Below, piece by piece: positions 34,454-47,212 of a DNA stretch of 64,000 bases. This DNA comes from Linepithema humile (lineage: Eukaryota > Arthropoda > Insecta > Hymenoptera > Formicidae). The notes beneath the pieces are model-generated. The model ran no database searches. It was not told the DNA's origin and saw nothing but the letters and a program-made list of their open reading frames with translations. Every line of letters starts with the position of its first letter. The first letter of the stretch is position 1. Position numbers and translations under genes: made by a program. Where the stretch lies: contig NC_090132.1 in assembly GCF_040581485.1 (NCBI RefSeq), positions 13,522,146-13,586,145 on the forward strand, read 5' to 3'.

Positions 34454-35086
34454 GTACGAGAAAATTGTTTACAATTTTACGTCACCGCTGCTGAAGAAAT
34501 TAGTAAAAGATTACCAATTAATGACAAATTTTTGTCCACATTGACAGTTTTAGAAGCAAATGTAGCTTTATCAGATAATGATAGAGAAATATCATTTAAC
34601 GATGTTTCTTTTATTGCCAAAACTATAGGCGGATTTGACGAAAACGGTTTGCGGGAAGAATGGTTGAAATTACATGAAGATTTTACTGAGACAGACAAAA
34701 TAAATTTTTCTAATTTAAATTTTGATGATATGTAGAAAAAAATTTTACGAAGTAACAACACTATAAAATATCCTAATATGAAATCTTTGGTGAATGCTAT
34801 TCAAACACTGCCTAATTCTAATGCAGATCCTGAAAGGATGTTTTCAGTTTTATCTGATTTAAAAACCAAAAAACGCAACAAACTTTCGGTCACCAATGTT
34901 AACGCTCTTTGTGTTTTAAAATCAGTATTAAAATCGCGTAAGGAAACAGTGTTAAATATGGACATTAATGAGAGGCATTTGTCTTTGATGTCGGCAAAGA
35001 CACTGTACGCCAGTAGTCCTGGGAAAATAAAAAAAAATATAACGTTACATATTGCAGATGATGGTCCATCAACATCAAAACAATAA
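34454..35086 (+). pseudogene. hAT-2 transposase, C-terminal part with dimerisation domain
   Basis: The coding sequence interrupted at 17271 resumes here in frame across the GTAC target. Motifs: ISFNDVSFIAKTIGG, then a TAG at 34733-34735 where a Trp is expected (DDM-stop-KKIL). The C-terminal hAT dimerisation motif LPNSNADPERMFSVLSDLK follows, then KKRNKLSV, ending at 35086. It has two nonsense codons in total (codon 19 and this one) besides the 17-kb insertion. The last ~30 bases lie inside the right inverted arm. Confidence 0.92.
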
Positions 35087-35917
35087 TAATTACTTTTATC
35101 TTGAATTTCAATTTTAAAAAAGTGGTACGATAGGGCTCCAGGCGACGGTCCACTTAAAAAAAATCGAACGCGCCTAGTTAGTGGAACCTCAAAGGTGGTG
35201 TGGAAGACCACTATTAATAACACTTAAAATTACTAATGAACTAATAATACGCTACACATACTTTAACATGCTAACAAGAGTGCAATAAATCTTCAATCTA
35301 TTTGACTGCATTTGTAAGATGTATTTGACTGCATTGTATGTTACCGTTTCTCCACTAATCTCCACAGTACAGTAACTTTTGCTAATATGCAGTAATTTAA
35401 AATAAATAGTTAAAAATTTTCCAGGTGTGTAATCTTTCGATAGAGATAAATGTTAAGAAGCAAGCGTGGCTAATCGATTAAGGCGAGTGGCAGGAATATT
35501 GAAAATCTTGTATTTGAAAACTGCTTTTGTAACATTTTTTTTTCTTTTTCGATATTTGTTTCTAGCACTGTACCATCAAGTGAATCATTAGATAATGCTT
35601 TTGGCTAAAAAATATTATTTTATATTTATTAACAATAATTGCACATGTTAAATTGCACTTTGTTGCAATATGTATGTTGTAAAATGACTTCATTTTTCTA
35701 TTTATAATAGCAAATTAGTATTCTTTTTAAAATAATTAGTTATTAGTTTAACATATGCAAATATATTATTAATATACGAAATAATATTTTTTAGCCAAAA
35801 AAACATTATTAACTAACTTACACTGTTAGAAACAAATGTGGAAAAAAGAAAAAAAAAAGTTGCGAAAATCAAGTCTCGAATACGGGACTTCGAATCCGCT
35901 AGGCACTCGCCTTACTC
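35059..35917. repeat. hAT-2 right inverted arm, inner part
   Basis: Reverse complement of 13878-14737 with a few mismatches near the inner end. It is interrupted at 35917 by LINE-2 and continues at 43245-43436. Confidence 0.92.
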
Positions 35918-36916
35918 CCTCTCGTTGTGCGCCACCTTGTCGTGGTGAGAGGGCTCACCGGGGGAATACCTGAAAAGGTGTTCCCGCGGTGCTAAGAGCG
36001 CACAGTTCCTCCGCTGGGGGGAACAGGGAGTCCGGCGGCTCCCCAAGGGACTTTTCCCATTCGCCGGTAGGAGATGGGGACTCCGACTTCAAACCCCCGG
36101 TGGCACGGCACCGTTAGGGGGTGATTTTTATCTCTCCTCCGTGCACGGGCGGCCAGGCTCGTAGTCCAGTGGGGCGGCTGGTCAGGGGGGTGCTCCCCCC
36201 ACGGTTGAGGCCTATCTTGGTCGGGGCTGCTGCTCCGGCAAGACGGGTCTCTGGTGGGGTCACTTCGGTGGCCCTGTCTAAAGGGATGGGATGTGGGTGC
36301 CGGTCCTCTTTTGTCTGGGGCCGTTCCTTCCTCCTCCGATCAAGGGGGTGGACAGGATGCGGCTTGGCATGGGAGGAAGCGGTGTCCCACAACAGGGGTG
36401 GCTCTCCCTCTCCGCTCAAACGGCACAGGGACGTGGTCCCTGTGTACGCGAGCGTGAAGGGGAGCGACGGGCCGTCGATGTCCCGGAATTCACCGGGCTC
36501 GTCGGGCCGGGCCGTTCCGAGCCGCTCGGAGGTAATCCGAGGCAGGGTCGGACGGTGGGAGGGGCTGGGGCGGATTCTGGGAGCATAGCTCGCGGTTTCC
36601 GGCCCGGCCTGGTGGCTGCTCGAGCCGCTCGGAAATATTCTGAGGTCTGGGTCGGGCAGCGAGGACTTTGTACTCCCGGAGGGCGCCCCAGCCCTTTTAA
36701 GGGCTGGTCCCGGTGTACATAGTCGAGGAGCGGTTTGCTGGTCGCCACGGCGGGCAAGGCGGTTGATCGGGTCGCCACGATCCTCCGCCCCAACCGTCCG
36801 TGGGGCCCCCCGCGTAGCGGCGCCCGTCACGGTGCCCACGTTGTCGGAGGCGTGGGACCCCTGAAAGTCCCTGGTGGAGTCAAACCCACCAGGGGGGAGT
36901 AAGGGGCCGGAGGCCA
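35918..36916 (+). other. LINE-2 5' UTR
   Basis: GC-rich non-coding leader. ORFs on both strands here are products of composition. R1-type promoters lie internally at the 5' end, but I cannot point to a defined element. Confidence 0.6.
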
Positions 36917-39589
36917 GTGCACCGGATGATTAATTCCCGGTGCCCTCGCCATATGCTGACTCCCCGGGGGAACTCGGGGCTCTTCGGAGGGGCATGCCCG
37001 GTCAGCGGAGCCGTGACGGGTGGTGGGATTAATTTCAAAATGTCTTTTTATATCAAACCCACCAACCACATCAACGACGATCCGCCTGAACACTTCGGTG
37101 ACGAGGCGAGGGAGGCTTCCGCTCAACACGAGCGACGGATGGAGGCCACACCTCCCCTTAGAATAAGGGGGGGCGCGGATCCCGCACAAGAGGAGCTGGG
37201 AGATGAACTATCTCTCCCCGGCTGCTCCTCAAAGAGGGGCCAAATAGAGAGCTACCTAAAGGGGCTCCCCTCCAGGGAACCTCCGAGAGGAGCCAAGAAG
37301 ATCCGCGACTCGGAGTCGGACAGCAGCAACACCGTTGTCGACCCCGACGAGCGCAACGGGAACGCAGAGATGGACTTTGACCGGCAATCGGTCATCTCTG
37401 TCTCCTCCTCCTGCTACGGAGTGGACAGCGATTGCTCCGGCGTCGTCAAGAGAGGGAAGAGGAAGGCTGTGACAAAAGCCCTCTCCTCCTCGGAGGAGGA
37501 CCGGATATCCCCGATCCCCTTCGTCGAGGAGAATAAAAGGCTGCCCGGTAGACCGGCCAAAAATCCAGCCCACGAGGGCCTCTTCACCAAAAGGAACATG
37601 GCCGCAAAGAAGAGACGCAGGGACGAACTGGTCAACAACAGGCTGGCGACGGACATAGCAAAGGGCAAGAGCGCAGGCATCGACAAGATGTCCAGAAGGT
37701 ACCACACCCACGAGGGCATGGTACAGCGACAACTGGACGAGTTCCAGGACACCACGATTGAGGAGGTCATGAACACCCTCAACACACAGGTGGAGAAGAT
37801 AATGGAGGTGGCAGGCAAGAGCAGAGGCCTCTCGGGTCCTCTCCAGAAGACCCTCTACACAGCCGCCTCCGTTCTACAAGCTGGGGCGAGCAACTTGGCC
37901 GCCCGAACCCAAAAAGGGGCATATGATCCCCAATCGGGAAGAATCCCCTCCACCGTCGATCCAAGGGTGGAGGAACTTGAAGCGGCAAATCGCCGCATGG
38001 AAGCGGATCTCATCGCTCTCAGAAGAGAGTTAAAGGAGATGCACAGAGACTCTCCCCCTCTCTCCCCCATCGTCACCCGCTCACAGATGAGGGGGGAAGA
38101 GGAAGAGGAGGAGTCTAAAGACGAAGAGGGAGATACCATCATGGGGGAACTTAGGGATCCCCCCCTGGAACCCCCAGCCAAGATGGTCATCTCCCAAGAA
38201 GATCTGGAGCGCTTTCCAGCTAAGAGGCCTCCAGTACTCGGGAAGAGTAAAGTCCTGGTGGACCGCCCGCTCCCGGTGATCACCAGTGACCACCGCATCC
38301 CTGGAGATGGGGACTTCGTCGGGAAAGTGGCCGACGAAGTCCAAAAAAGAATGCAGGCGCCCCTCCTCAACATGCTTGAGGAGCTTTTAAAGGAGAGGCT
38401 TCCTTCTCTCTATGTCCCACCTCCCCCCCATAAGCCGGCAGGCGGACCACCCCCGACTAAGGGGACCCCCCTGCCCGTTGGCAAACAGGAGGGAACGGTG
38501 GGGAAGAAGAAGGGAAAGAAGAAGGAGAATACGAAACCCGCGATGGGAGAAAAACCCATAGCGGGCCCCCCTCCCTCCTCGAAAGGGAAGAAAAAGGGCT
38601 CGGCACCCAAACCGGGCCCTCAGACTTCCCCCGGAGGAAGTCAGACCACCCCACCTCCCCCAGCTGCAACACCGCAACAAGGGGGACTTTCCTTCAGTGA
38701 GGTGGTCAAAAGGGGTGGCAAAAAAGCCCCCCCCCCCAAGAAGACAGAGAGCCCTCCAGCTCCCAAAGTCCCTTCCTCTCCCCCCGCTCAAGGGGCAGGG
38801 AAGAAGGTTCTCCAGCCCCAGGAACCGCACGGGCCAAACAGGGGCCTTGATAGTGGAGATCCCGGGACCAGAGGGAAGGGAGAAGGCAAAGAGGTTGGCG
38901 GACAAACTGTCCCAACTCTTTGCCGACAAGCCTGGGGTCAGGATCGCCCAGCCCCAAATAATGGGGGAACTAAGGGTCAGCGGCATGGACCCATCCGTGA
39001 CAACGGACGAAATAGGGAGAGCAGTCATCGAACAAGGTGACTGCTCCCCCACAGAGGTTAAAGTGGGAGAAATCCGCCGAGTGGGAAACTCGGGCACAGC
39101 CTGGGTTCGATGCCCACTTAGAGCGGCCAAGAAACTGGCTCAAGTGGGCCACATCAAGACGGCGTGGTTCCCCATTAAGGTGGAACTTCTAGAGGCACGC
39201 CCCCTCCAGTGCTTCAAGTGTCTGGAGAGGGGCCACGTCCGGGCCAAGTGCCCCAACAACGTGGACCGCAGCGACACCTGTTACCGCTGCGGCACCGCGG
39301 GCCACTTGGCCAAGGACTGCACGGCGCAGGCTAACTGCGCTGTGTGCAAGGCGGCTGCCGCCAGGCCTCCCACAGACTCGGAGGCCCAGCGTGTAAGGCC
39401 CCCAAGTCAGGGGGCAGGAGGAAGGGGGGAAAGGCTGCTTCGGCACCCTCCCCCCAATCAGAAAAGCTGCCGGCGGGAACGGCGACCCCGCCCGGCGCGA
39501 GTGGGCCTAGCCCACATGTTAGTATGGAGGTGGAACCCTCGCCGGCAGCCGCTGGCGAGGAGAGTATGGAGGTTGGCCCACAGGAGTGA
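36917..39589 (+). pseudogene. LINE-2 ORF1 (Gag-like with CCHC knuckles), two frameshifts
   Basis: This would be the nucleic-acid-binding Gag-like protein. The first frame (36917 to about 38800) gives a charged, Pro-rich protein with a helical segment near 37700-37900 and a Lys/Pro-rich middle. A frameshift near 38780-38830 is required to enter the conserved region (VEIPGPEGREKAKRLADKLSQ, VSGMDPSVTTDEIG). The zinc knuckles CFKCLERGHVRAKC and CYRCGTAGHLAKDC follow. A second shift near 39350-39365 completes the third knuckle (CAVCK...HRLGGPAC), ending at 39589. The true start could be the ATG near 37040 rather than 36917. Confidence 0.82.
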
Positions 39590-39608
39590 TGGGCGGTAGA
39601 CATCAACA

Positions 39609-42600
39609 ATGTCTATAAGGCTCTTGCAGGCCAACCTCAACCACACCCGCAAAACACAGGCCCTGTTCCTTCAGGACCTATGCGGGTGCGACGCGGGACT
39701 TGGGGTGATCTCGGAGCCACTTCAGGTTCCAGAAAATAACCCCAACTGGGTTTCAGACCTGAGTGGCTCCGTAGCGATCACCAGGAGACACTCCCCGCGC
39801 TCCCCTCCCCATCTCCCTTGTGGAGAGGGGAAAGGGGTACGTCATAGCGCGGTGGGGTGTTCTTAGGATAGTGGGGGTCTATGCCCCACCCAAAGTACCC
39901 TACCCCGACTTTAACAGTCAATTACGGGACATGGGGGCAGGCATACGCCGATGCCTCCCCCATCCCGTGTTGGTGGCCGGGGACTTTAACGCCTGGAACG
40001 AGGCGTGGGGTTCCCGGTTCACCAACACAAGGGGTAGGCTACTGGCGGACTGGGCGGCGGGTCTGGACCTCCTGATACAAAACAGGGGGTCCACCAGCAC
40101 GTACGTCAACTCCCGGGGGGAGTCCATCGTCGATCTGACTTGGGCCTCCCCCCGGGCCGCGCGAATGGTGGAGTCCTGGAGGGTGATGGACAGTGAGTCC
40201 CTTTCGGATCACCAATACATAGAGATGGTCCTCGCTCGCACCCCCCAGGACGGGTCGTCCAGCCACCAACAAAGGGACTACGGTCCCCCGAGAAGGTGGG
40301 TCCTGTCAAGGATGGACCTTGACAGACTGGCGGCGGCAACCTCGGTGGAAACGTGGTCGAAACCAACCGACCACGTGGAACCCGAAGAGGAAGCGGAGGA
40401 GATAGTGAGCATGGTCACGCGCATATGCGACGCGGCCATGCCTCGCTCCAGACCTGCCCCTCGTCGGGCAGCCTATTGGTGGAGCGAGGAGATCGCGGAG
40501 TTGAGGACCCGAGCCACTCAGGCTCGCCGCGATTTCCTCAGGGCCCGACGAGGGGCGGGCGGAGACAGGAGGAGGACTGCCGGGCTGGGTGGCGTGTACT
40601 TGGCCGCAAAGTGCACGCTTCAGTCAGCCATCGGCAGGGCCAAGGCCAAGGCTTGGGAGGAACTTCTAGCGGAACTCGACCGGGATCCATGGGGGCGCCC
40701 TTACCGGCTGGTCCTTAACAGACTCAGACCGGCGGCGCCTCCAATCTCGGAGACGCTGGATCCCGACTTCCTCGCCCAGGTGGTGGGGACTCTGTTCCCT
40801 GTAAGGAAGATTAATATCCCCCCGAAGGGGGACCCTCCCCCCTGGAGCGAGGAGTTGGAGATCACAGGACGGGAGCTCTCCGAGGCAGCCAAACGGCTGG
40901 GGGCAAAGTCCAAAGCCCCCGGCCCGGATGGAATACCCGGTCGAGCCTGGGCCTTGGTCCTTGGCGAGGTGGGTGCCCGTCTTAGGAGGCTATACAACAC
41001 ATGCCTCCGGACGGGCACATTCCCCTCGGTGTGGAAGAGTGCCAAACTGGCACTCCTACACAAAGAGGGGAAGCCGGCGGAGCAGCCCTCTGCATACCGG
41101 CCAATATGTCTGCTGGACGAGGTCGGCAAACTCTTTGAGAGACTAATTGCCGGCCGAATCGTCCAGCACCTGTCGCGGGAGGGTCCCAACTTGTGCGAGG
41201 ACCAGTTTGGCTTCCGGGAGGGCCGATCAACCACAGACGCAATCATGCGTCTGAAGGCCTTCTCGGACCAAACCATAGGGGAGGGAAGGGTGGTGTTGGC
41301 GGTGTCATTAGACATCGTCAACGCCTTTAACTCCCTCCCCTGGGACTACGTGGGGGCAGCCATGGATTATCATGGCTTCCCCCAATACATCAGGGACGTA
41401 GTCTGGGATTACTTCCGCGGCAGGACGCTCCAGTACACCGACGGACTGGGGCGGGCCAGCAGAAGGGACATGTACTGCGGGGTTCCACAGGGGTCAGTTT
41501 TGGGCCCCCTACTGTGGAACCTCGCGTACGACAGGGTGCTCCGTACGGCACTCCCCCGGGGCTGTCGTCTGCTATGCTACGCAGACGACACCTTAATCAT
41601 GGCCCCGGGGGGAAACTGGATGGAGGCTCGGAACGCCGCAAATGAGGCGTGCCGAGCGGTCGTGTGCTCCATAAGAGCCATGGGGCTCGAGGTCGCCCCG
41701 CAGAAGACGGAGGCCTTGTTTTTCTACAACAAGGCCCTGGGGCGGCCTCCCCCCCTCCAAATGTGGGTGGGGGAAGTTCGCGTCCCGGTGGGATCCCAGA
41801 TGAAGTATCTGGATCTCACCTTGGATGGGCTCTGGGGATTCGAGCAACATTTTGCCAACATAATCCCCAGAGCGGACAGGATGGCGGCCGCACTTGGTCG
41901 CCTCCTGCCCAACGTGGGTGGACCGGACCATAAAGTCCGGAAACTGTACGCCAATGTCGTGCAGTCGGTGTCCCTGTACGGGGCACCGGTATGGGCCGAT
42001 AAGGTAGCGGCCAGTCGGAGGATCAGAGCGTCGATTCAACAACTTCAACGCCGACTGGCCGTGAGAATAATACGGTCCTACTGCACGACATCGTTCGTGG
42101 CGGTCACAGCCCTGGCGGGCGTTATCCCGGTGGAGCATCTGGCGAAATTGTACGCCGAAGTCTATCGGCGTACAAGGGACCCGGACCGCCCGGGAAGCGC
42201 CCGTCTAAGACCAGGGGCTGTGGAGAAAATAAAGAAGGAGGCCCGTCGCAGGGCGATACTCGCGTGGCAAGCTGCTATCGAGAGCTCTGCGGCGGGGAGA
42301 TGGACCACCCACGCCATCCAACCCTGTCTACCGGAATGGGTGGACAGGCGGGGACGGGGACTGGGGTATCATCTTACACAGGTTCTCACCGGATACGGTT
42401 GTTTCGGTGATTACCTGTGTAGGATTGGCCGGGAGCACACGACAAAGTGCCACCACTGTGCGGCCGGTCGGGACTCGGCGCTGCACACTCTCACCGAGTG
42501 TGAGGCATGGACGATCGAGCGTCGAGCCCTGACCGCAGTGGTCGGCGAAGATCTATCCCTCCCAGCATTGATTCAAGCAATGCTGGGAGGAGAGGAAAAG

Positions 42601-42807
42601 TGGCAGGCCGCCTTCTCCTTCTGTTCGCAAGTTATGCGAAAGAAGGAGGAGGCGGAGAGGATTAGGAGAGGAGAGGCGGAGGACCCTAACCTCCCCTCTC
42701 CACCCCTCTCCCAAAGAGGGGGCAACATCAGGGGCGGCGGCGGCCCTCCTCAGCCAGTTAGGCGAAGGAGAACACCCCGTCGTCGCCCGGCCCACTTAAG
42801 GGCCTGA
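39609..42807 (+). pseudogene. LINE-2 ORF2 (endonuclease, RT, CCHC), one frameshift
   Basis: The ATG at 39609 opens the endonuclease (RLLQANLNHTRKTQALF, VISEPLQVP). A frame change near 39800-39840 leads into the 995-codon main frame: LRIVGVYAPPK, VAGDFNAWNEAWGS, SLSDHQYIEM (catalytic SDH), then the RT with SKAPGPDGIPGRAW, AYRPICLLDEVGKLFERLI, EDQFGFREGRSTTDAI, SLDIVNAFNSLPW, GVPQGSVLGPLLWNLAYD and LLCYADDTLIMA. The C-terminal CHHCAAGRDSALHTLTEC fits the R1-clade C-x2-C-x8-H-x4-C finger. RT is intact, so decay is slight. Confidence 0.93.
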
Positions 42808-43228
42808 GAGCCAGGAGGAGGTAGGAGTGGAGCACGCCAAACGCTCCACTCCTCATAGGAGTTGGTCGGGATCGGGGGATCTCAGCCAGCTCCAGCCCCC
42901 CACAACATCACGGGAGGGCCGGGGGAGGTCGCGGTGACCCGACCTCCCCCAAGTAGTAGGTGCAGACACAGAGGGGTGGGACATCACAAGTCCCACTCTT
43001 GAGAAGAGGCCAGGAATGGCCAAGCCGGAGGGGAGGTAGGACGAATACTGCTAGTGATACCCTACCTCCCCTCAATATGGCAAGGATGGTCACCGGCGGG
43101 GGTTTTAGTGGGTATGCCCAGGGACACCTCCCCTGGGAGAGTCCCACATAACCCCCGGTCCCCCCCGAGGGACCGTGGGTATCCGTAATGGATTTCCCCC
43201 GCCTTACCAAAAAAAAAAAAAAAAAAAA
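42808..43228 (+). other. LINE-2 3' UTR and poly(A) tail
   Basis: GC-rich 3' UTR ends GCCTTACC followed by 20 A residues. The tail directly abuts the right TSD. Confidence 0.85.
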
Positions 43229-43244
43229 GGCACTCGCCTTACTC

Positions 43245-43436
43245 GATTAAAAGCGCTTGTTTCTGAGCATTTGCCGTCCGCAATGTGTTTACGTCGGCTC
43301 GATGGTAGCAAGACAGAGACGTCCGCTCTCTCTCTATAGCCGAACGGCCGAGCGCACACAGACGCGTGACGTAAGCGCTTCTTACTTGTGTTGGGGCTCG
43401 AGAGCCGCGAGCCCGGTAGTAGATATCGCATCACTG
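43245..43436. repeat. hAT-2 right inverted arm, outer part and terminal repeat
   Basis: Near-perfect reverse complement of 13689-13880. It ends ATATCGCATCACTG at 43436, followed by the TSD GGTATTCT (43437-43444). Confidence 0.95.
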
Positions 43437-43444
43437 GGTATTCT

Positions 43445-44957
43445 TAAACCACATTAAAGGCTTGTGATCGGTAACTAGTGTGAATTTTCGTCCGTATAAG
43501 TATGGTCGAAAATGTTTAACGCAGTAAACTATTGCTAATGCTTCCTTTTCGTATGTATCGTATTTCAGTTCGTTATCTGTTAAGGTACGAAATGCATAGC
43601 CCACTGGACGATCCTTATTTATTTCTCCTTGCGATAATATTCCTCCTACTGCTATCCCAGAAGCATCCGTTGTTAAAATAAATGGTTTTGAAAAATTAGG
43701 ATATTGTAATACGGGCTCTTTACATAATAATTGTTTCAATATTTCGAAAGATTCTTCTTGAGTAATCGTCCATTCAAATCGTGTATCGTTTTTTAACAAA
43801 TTAGTTAATAGTTTTGCCAGTTTTGAAAAATTCGGTATAAATCGTCTATAATATCCGGCGAGTCCTAAAAATTGTTTAATGTTTTTTGGTGTTTTGGGCC
43901 TAGGAAATAATTTTACTGCTTCTAACTTCTTAGGATCAGGTTTAACTCCATTTTTACTAATTATATGCCCTAGATAAGTTACTTCCGTTTTTAAGAATTC
44001 ACATTTGTCCGGTTGTAATTTTAAATTGGCCTTTCGAAGCCTTTTAATTAATAAATTGTATTTCCTTTCGTGTTCTTCCAGTGAGGTGGCGTAGATAACG
44101 ATGTCGTCCATATAAACAAATAATTCCTGGCCTTGTAGTCCTGATAATACTAGATCCATTAAACGTTGAAAAGTAGCAGGTGCATTTTTTAATCCAAAAG
44201 GCATTCTATCAAATTCATAATGTCCAAAAGGAGTGGTGAAAGCAGTTTTATGGCCATCTGCAGGATCCATTTTTATTTGATGAAATCCGGAAGCTAAATC
44301 ACATACGGAGAAGTATTGCGCTCCTTCTAATTGATCAAGAATATCGACAATATTCGGTAATGGATAAGCATCTCCGATTGTTTTATCATTTAAAGCTCGG
44401 AAATCTAAAACCATTCTCCAGCGTTTATTTCCTTTCGAATCTTCCTTCTTGGGTACTATCCATATGGGTGTATTATACGGTGATTGTGAAGGTTTAACTA
44501 TACCTCCTGTCAGCAGTTCTTCTACTTGTTTATTTATCTCTTCCTTATGAGATTGCGGAAATCTATATTGCCTTGTGTTTATCGGTCGATCATCCGTTGT
44601 TATAATTTGATGTTGTAATATTTGAGTGGCAGTTAATTTTTCTCCAGGTATGTGAAATCGGTCTTGACTCTGTGTAATAAGCCTTATTATGCCTTCTTTT
44701 TCTCGTGTGTTTAAGTGTTCCAAACGTAGTAGGTCGACGATTTTTGTAAGACGATCCTTTCCAGATTTTTCTGCTACTACTAGACACTTGCTACGGGCTG
44801 GAGTGTTAACAGCGTCTTGATTTAGATTTTCACGCGGAGTTAACTTCTCCATGCAATCTTTCACTAATTTTTTCACATTTTCATGTTTATGTTTAGATTT
44901 CCTCCTGCGCATAAATTTATCTATCGTTTCCTGAGTCCTAATTTTCGATAACGCCAA
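43445..44957 (-). pseudogene. Copy A pol: reverse transcriptase and start of RNase H
   Basis: An open frame of about 500 codons. RT motifs match copy B (WRMVLDFRALND, CDLASGFHQIKMD, YMDDIVIYATS, LGLAGYYRRFIPNF). The RNase H start (DASGIAVGGILSQ, YEKEALAIVYCVKHFRPYLYGRKF) runs to the hAT-2 target site at 43437-43444. This is the least damaged part of copy A and shows the uninterrupted LINE-1 target site and the Trp codon that is mutated in copy B. No gag or protease precedes it. Confidence 0.93.
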
Positions 44958-45727
44958 ATTTTTCGAAGATGGTTTATTTTTACTCTTAACATTAATCGTT
45001 ATTTTTGGATTAAAATGTTAGATTTTATCCAGTAGCTCTTCAATTGTTACATATGTAATCTGATTTTCTTTTCCATTATTTTTCGAGAGTGATCCAACCT
45101 TTGGAAATTTTATATCTTTTAGGGAGGATAGAAAACTTCTCCCCTTTAAATTTTTAAAAGAAGATTGTGCCGAACCCTAACAGCACACGATATCCTGCGT
45201 ATCATCCCATTTTCATACTTATTTTACTGTGATTATCCGTTAAATACTGAGATCAATCCTATAATATCTTTTGCAGTATTATTCGGTTTTCTTTCGCACA
45301 CGTATAATCTCAGGTTTGACTCAAACGTACGAAAGTGATACGTACGCACTTCTATCGCGCGCGTATAATCTCAGATTTGACGAGACCAGCACTAACCTGC
45401 GCCATTTACATACGTAATTCTTATTTCCGGTCTTTTCCCGCTTGCCCGGCATCAAGTGACACCACGCAACACCACGTATCCGAGGTTTTACTGATATCGA
45501 AGGTGATCCTTTTTTCCTTTAAGTTTTATTTCACAAAATAGTGAATAAAGTGTAAAAGCTAGATAGTGTTTGTATATGATTTTTGTAATATTTTTATTAT
45601 TTTTTATGTACTTGTTAAATTATTTTGCTTAAAATATTTTAAGGTTATGTTCGTAAACTTGCATTATAATTGCCTCTCACCTCTTTAGTTCTTGGTTAAA
45701 TATACAATACATTTTCTTAATTATTTT
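44958..45727 (-). other. Copy A sequence upstream of pol, no gag
   Basis: Near-identical to 31693-32463 and devoid of long ORFs on the coding strand. Identity with copy B ends at 45727, where unrelated AT-rich sequence begins. Confidence 0.8.
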
Positions 45728-46587
45728 TTAAACAATGTCTTAAAAAGATGATTTAACATAAAACTGTTTTCAGTTCGCAGTATCGTTCCTTTGAAGTTCT
45801 CTAGCTTAGGCTTCTAGAACTTTATTTTATATTGTAAGTTTTATGTAAATATTTTTACGTTTACGGTCGTAATTTTGAAATAAAAATATCAATTAATAAG
45901 AAATTGACTGATTAATTAACCTAATCTAAATTATCCTATACAATATATAAACGCGCGCGCGTTTCAGCGCTTGGCTGTGTAAATGTGTGCATGTATATGT
46001 GATCTACTGCAACATTCCCATTTTTATCCTATCTTGATACTGTCTTTAAACTATAGACCTTCCTCGAAATTCTATGGAAGATGGTACCGCGGACATACGA
46101 TGATTCCTAGAACGTATTACGTACATCGCAGTACATTTGAGAATGTTCTGAGAATATTACAATTATACTTCTGCGATATTCTCAGATTGTTCTCAGCAGA
46201 GAGAAGACTGAGAGTGGACATGCCCGCATTTTTCGTGTTTCTGTGGGCTAGCGCCTCTACGTACACAAAACGTGCACATTGAACTACGTAGCCAATGTCC
46301 ACGAATCCCGTAGGTAATGTCCACGATCTTTTGGGTCTCTTCCGTGCTATGTCCACTTTTTGGTTCCGATATGTGCTATATCTACAAAGTGTCGGTAATG
46401 CATACTTGTAAAACATGATTATGTATATCAATCAGATTTGAAATATAAATACACACGTATTGTAAATACATGTATTGTAGCATTTATTTTTGCATTTACA
46501 GTTTATTTAGCAAAAGATCAGTTATTTTCAATAACCTGTGTAATTTGAAAATGTACATTTAAATTATTTTAATAAATTACTTCTATA

Positions 46588-46643
<56 letters not shown>

Positions 46644-47212
46644 TGCGTGTGTAAATAAAATGTTGCATTTTTGTCAATATTTAAAAAGATGATAAACTCT
46701 TATAGATATTTCATACAGTAATGACCAATAACTTATTTTGAATAGTAAAAGCCAGGGTTGGGCGTTTACACGTAAACTATAATAGATGCAAAAATACTCG
46801 CATATTAAACACGAATGCAAGCTAAACAGTAAAAACAATCTTTTCATCTATAATTTGAGAAGACTATAGTTATGAACCGTCGCAAGAAAGTGTGCAAATT
46901 GTAATCTTGAATTTTAGAGTACAATTTACGAAAATTTACGACATAATGTAAAATAAACAAAGATATACATTTTTAATTAACAATCTAACACATATAAAGG
47001 AAAGGCTCAAATGATAGCTATCACATAATATAATAGAAGGGCATTGAGAGCCGTCGCGGAATGTTAGTGCGGAATTTTAATTTTTCTTAAAGAAATTAAT
47101 TTATTAGTCTACGTGAGACAGTTAACTTTGTACACCGATTTCTGGTTTGAGATACTTAAAGTATATGAAAATTTTAGTACATTGTTCTCACATATGGAGA
47201 ATCAGTACATAC
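45728..47212. other. AT-rich sequence without recognisable genes
   Basis: I find no convincing ORF, RNA gene or complete mobile element. Short inverted motifs lie around 46130-46200 (GAGAATGTTCT and ATTCTCAGATTGTTCTC). A GT microsatellite occupies about 46593-46652. Confidence 0.5.
46593..46652. repeat. (GT)n microsatellite
   Basis: A GT dinucleotide run with a few GCGC interruptions. Confidence 0.9.

Larger units (their letters stand above)
35918..43228 (+). mobile_element. LINE-2 of this window: R1-like non-LTR retrotransposon, full length
   Basis: It is 7,311 bp including a 20-base poly(A) at 43209-43228, with a 16-bp TSD GGCACTCGCCTTACTC at 35902-35917 and 43229-43244. It is inserted in the right arm of hAT-2. 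It is strikingly GC-rich and codon-biased compared with everything around it. About 1 kb of 5' UTR, ORF1 with zinc knuckles, ORF2 with endonuclease, RT and a C-terminal CCHC finger make it a standard R1-clade element. ORF1 and the endonuclease carry frameshifts. Confidence 0.95.

Noticed and set aside
35860..35917. Possible tRNA-derived sequence (TTCGAATCC-like B box) in the hAT-2 arm
   Set aside because: The flanking bases do not form a T-arm stem and no A box is placed correctly.
46117..46431. 104-codon minus ORF as possible gag of copy A
   Set aside because: No Gag or zinc-knuckle features and it lies outside the region shared with copy B.
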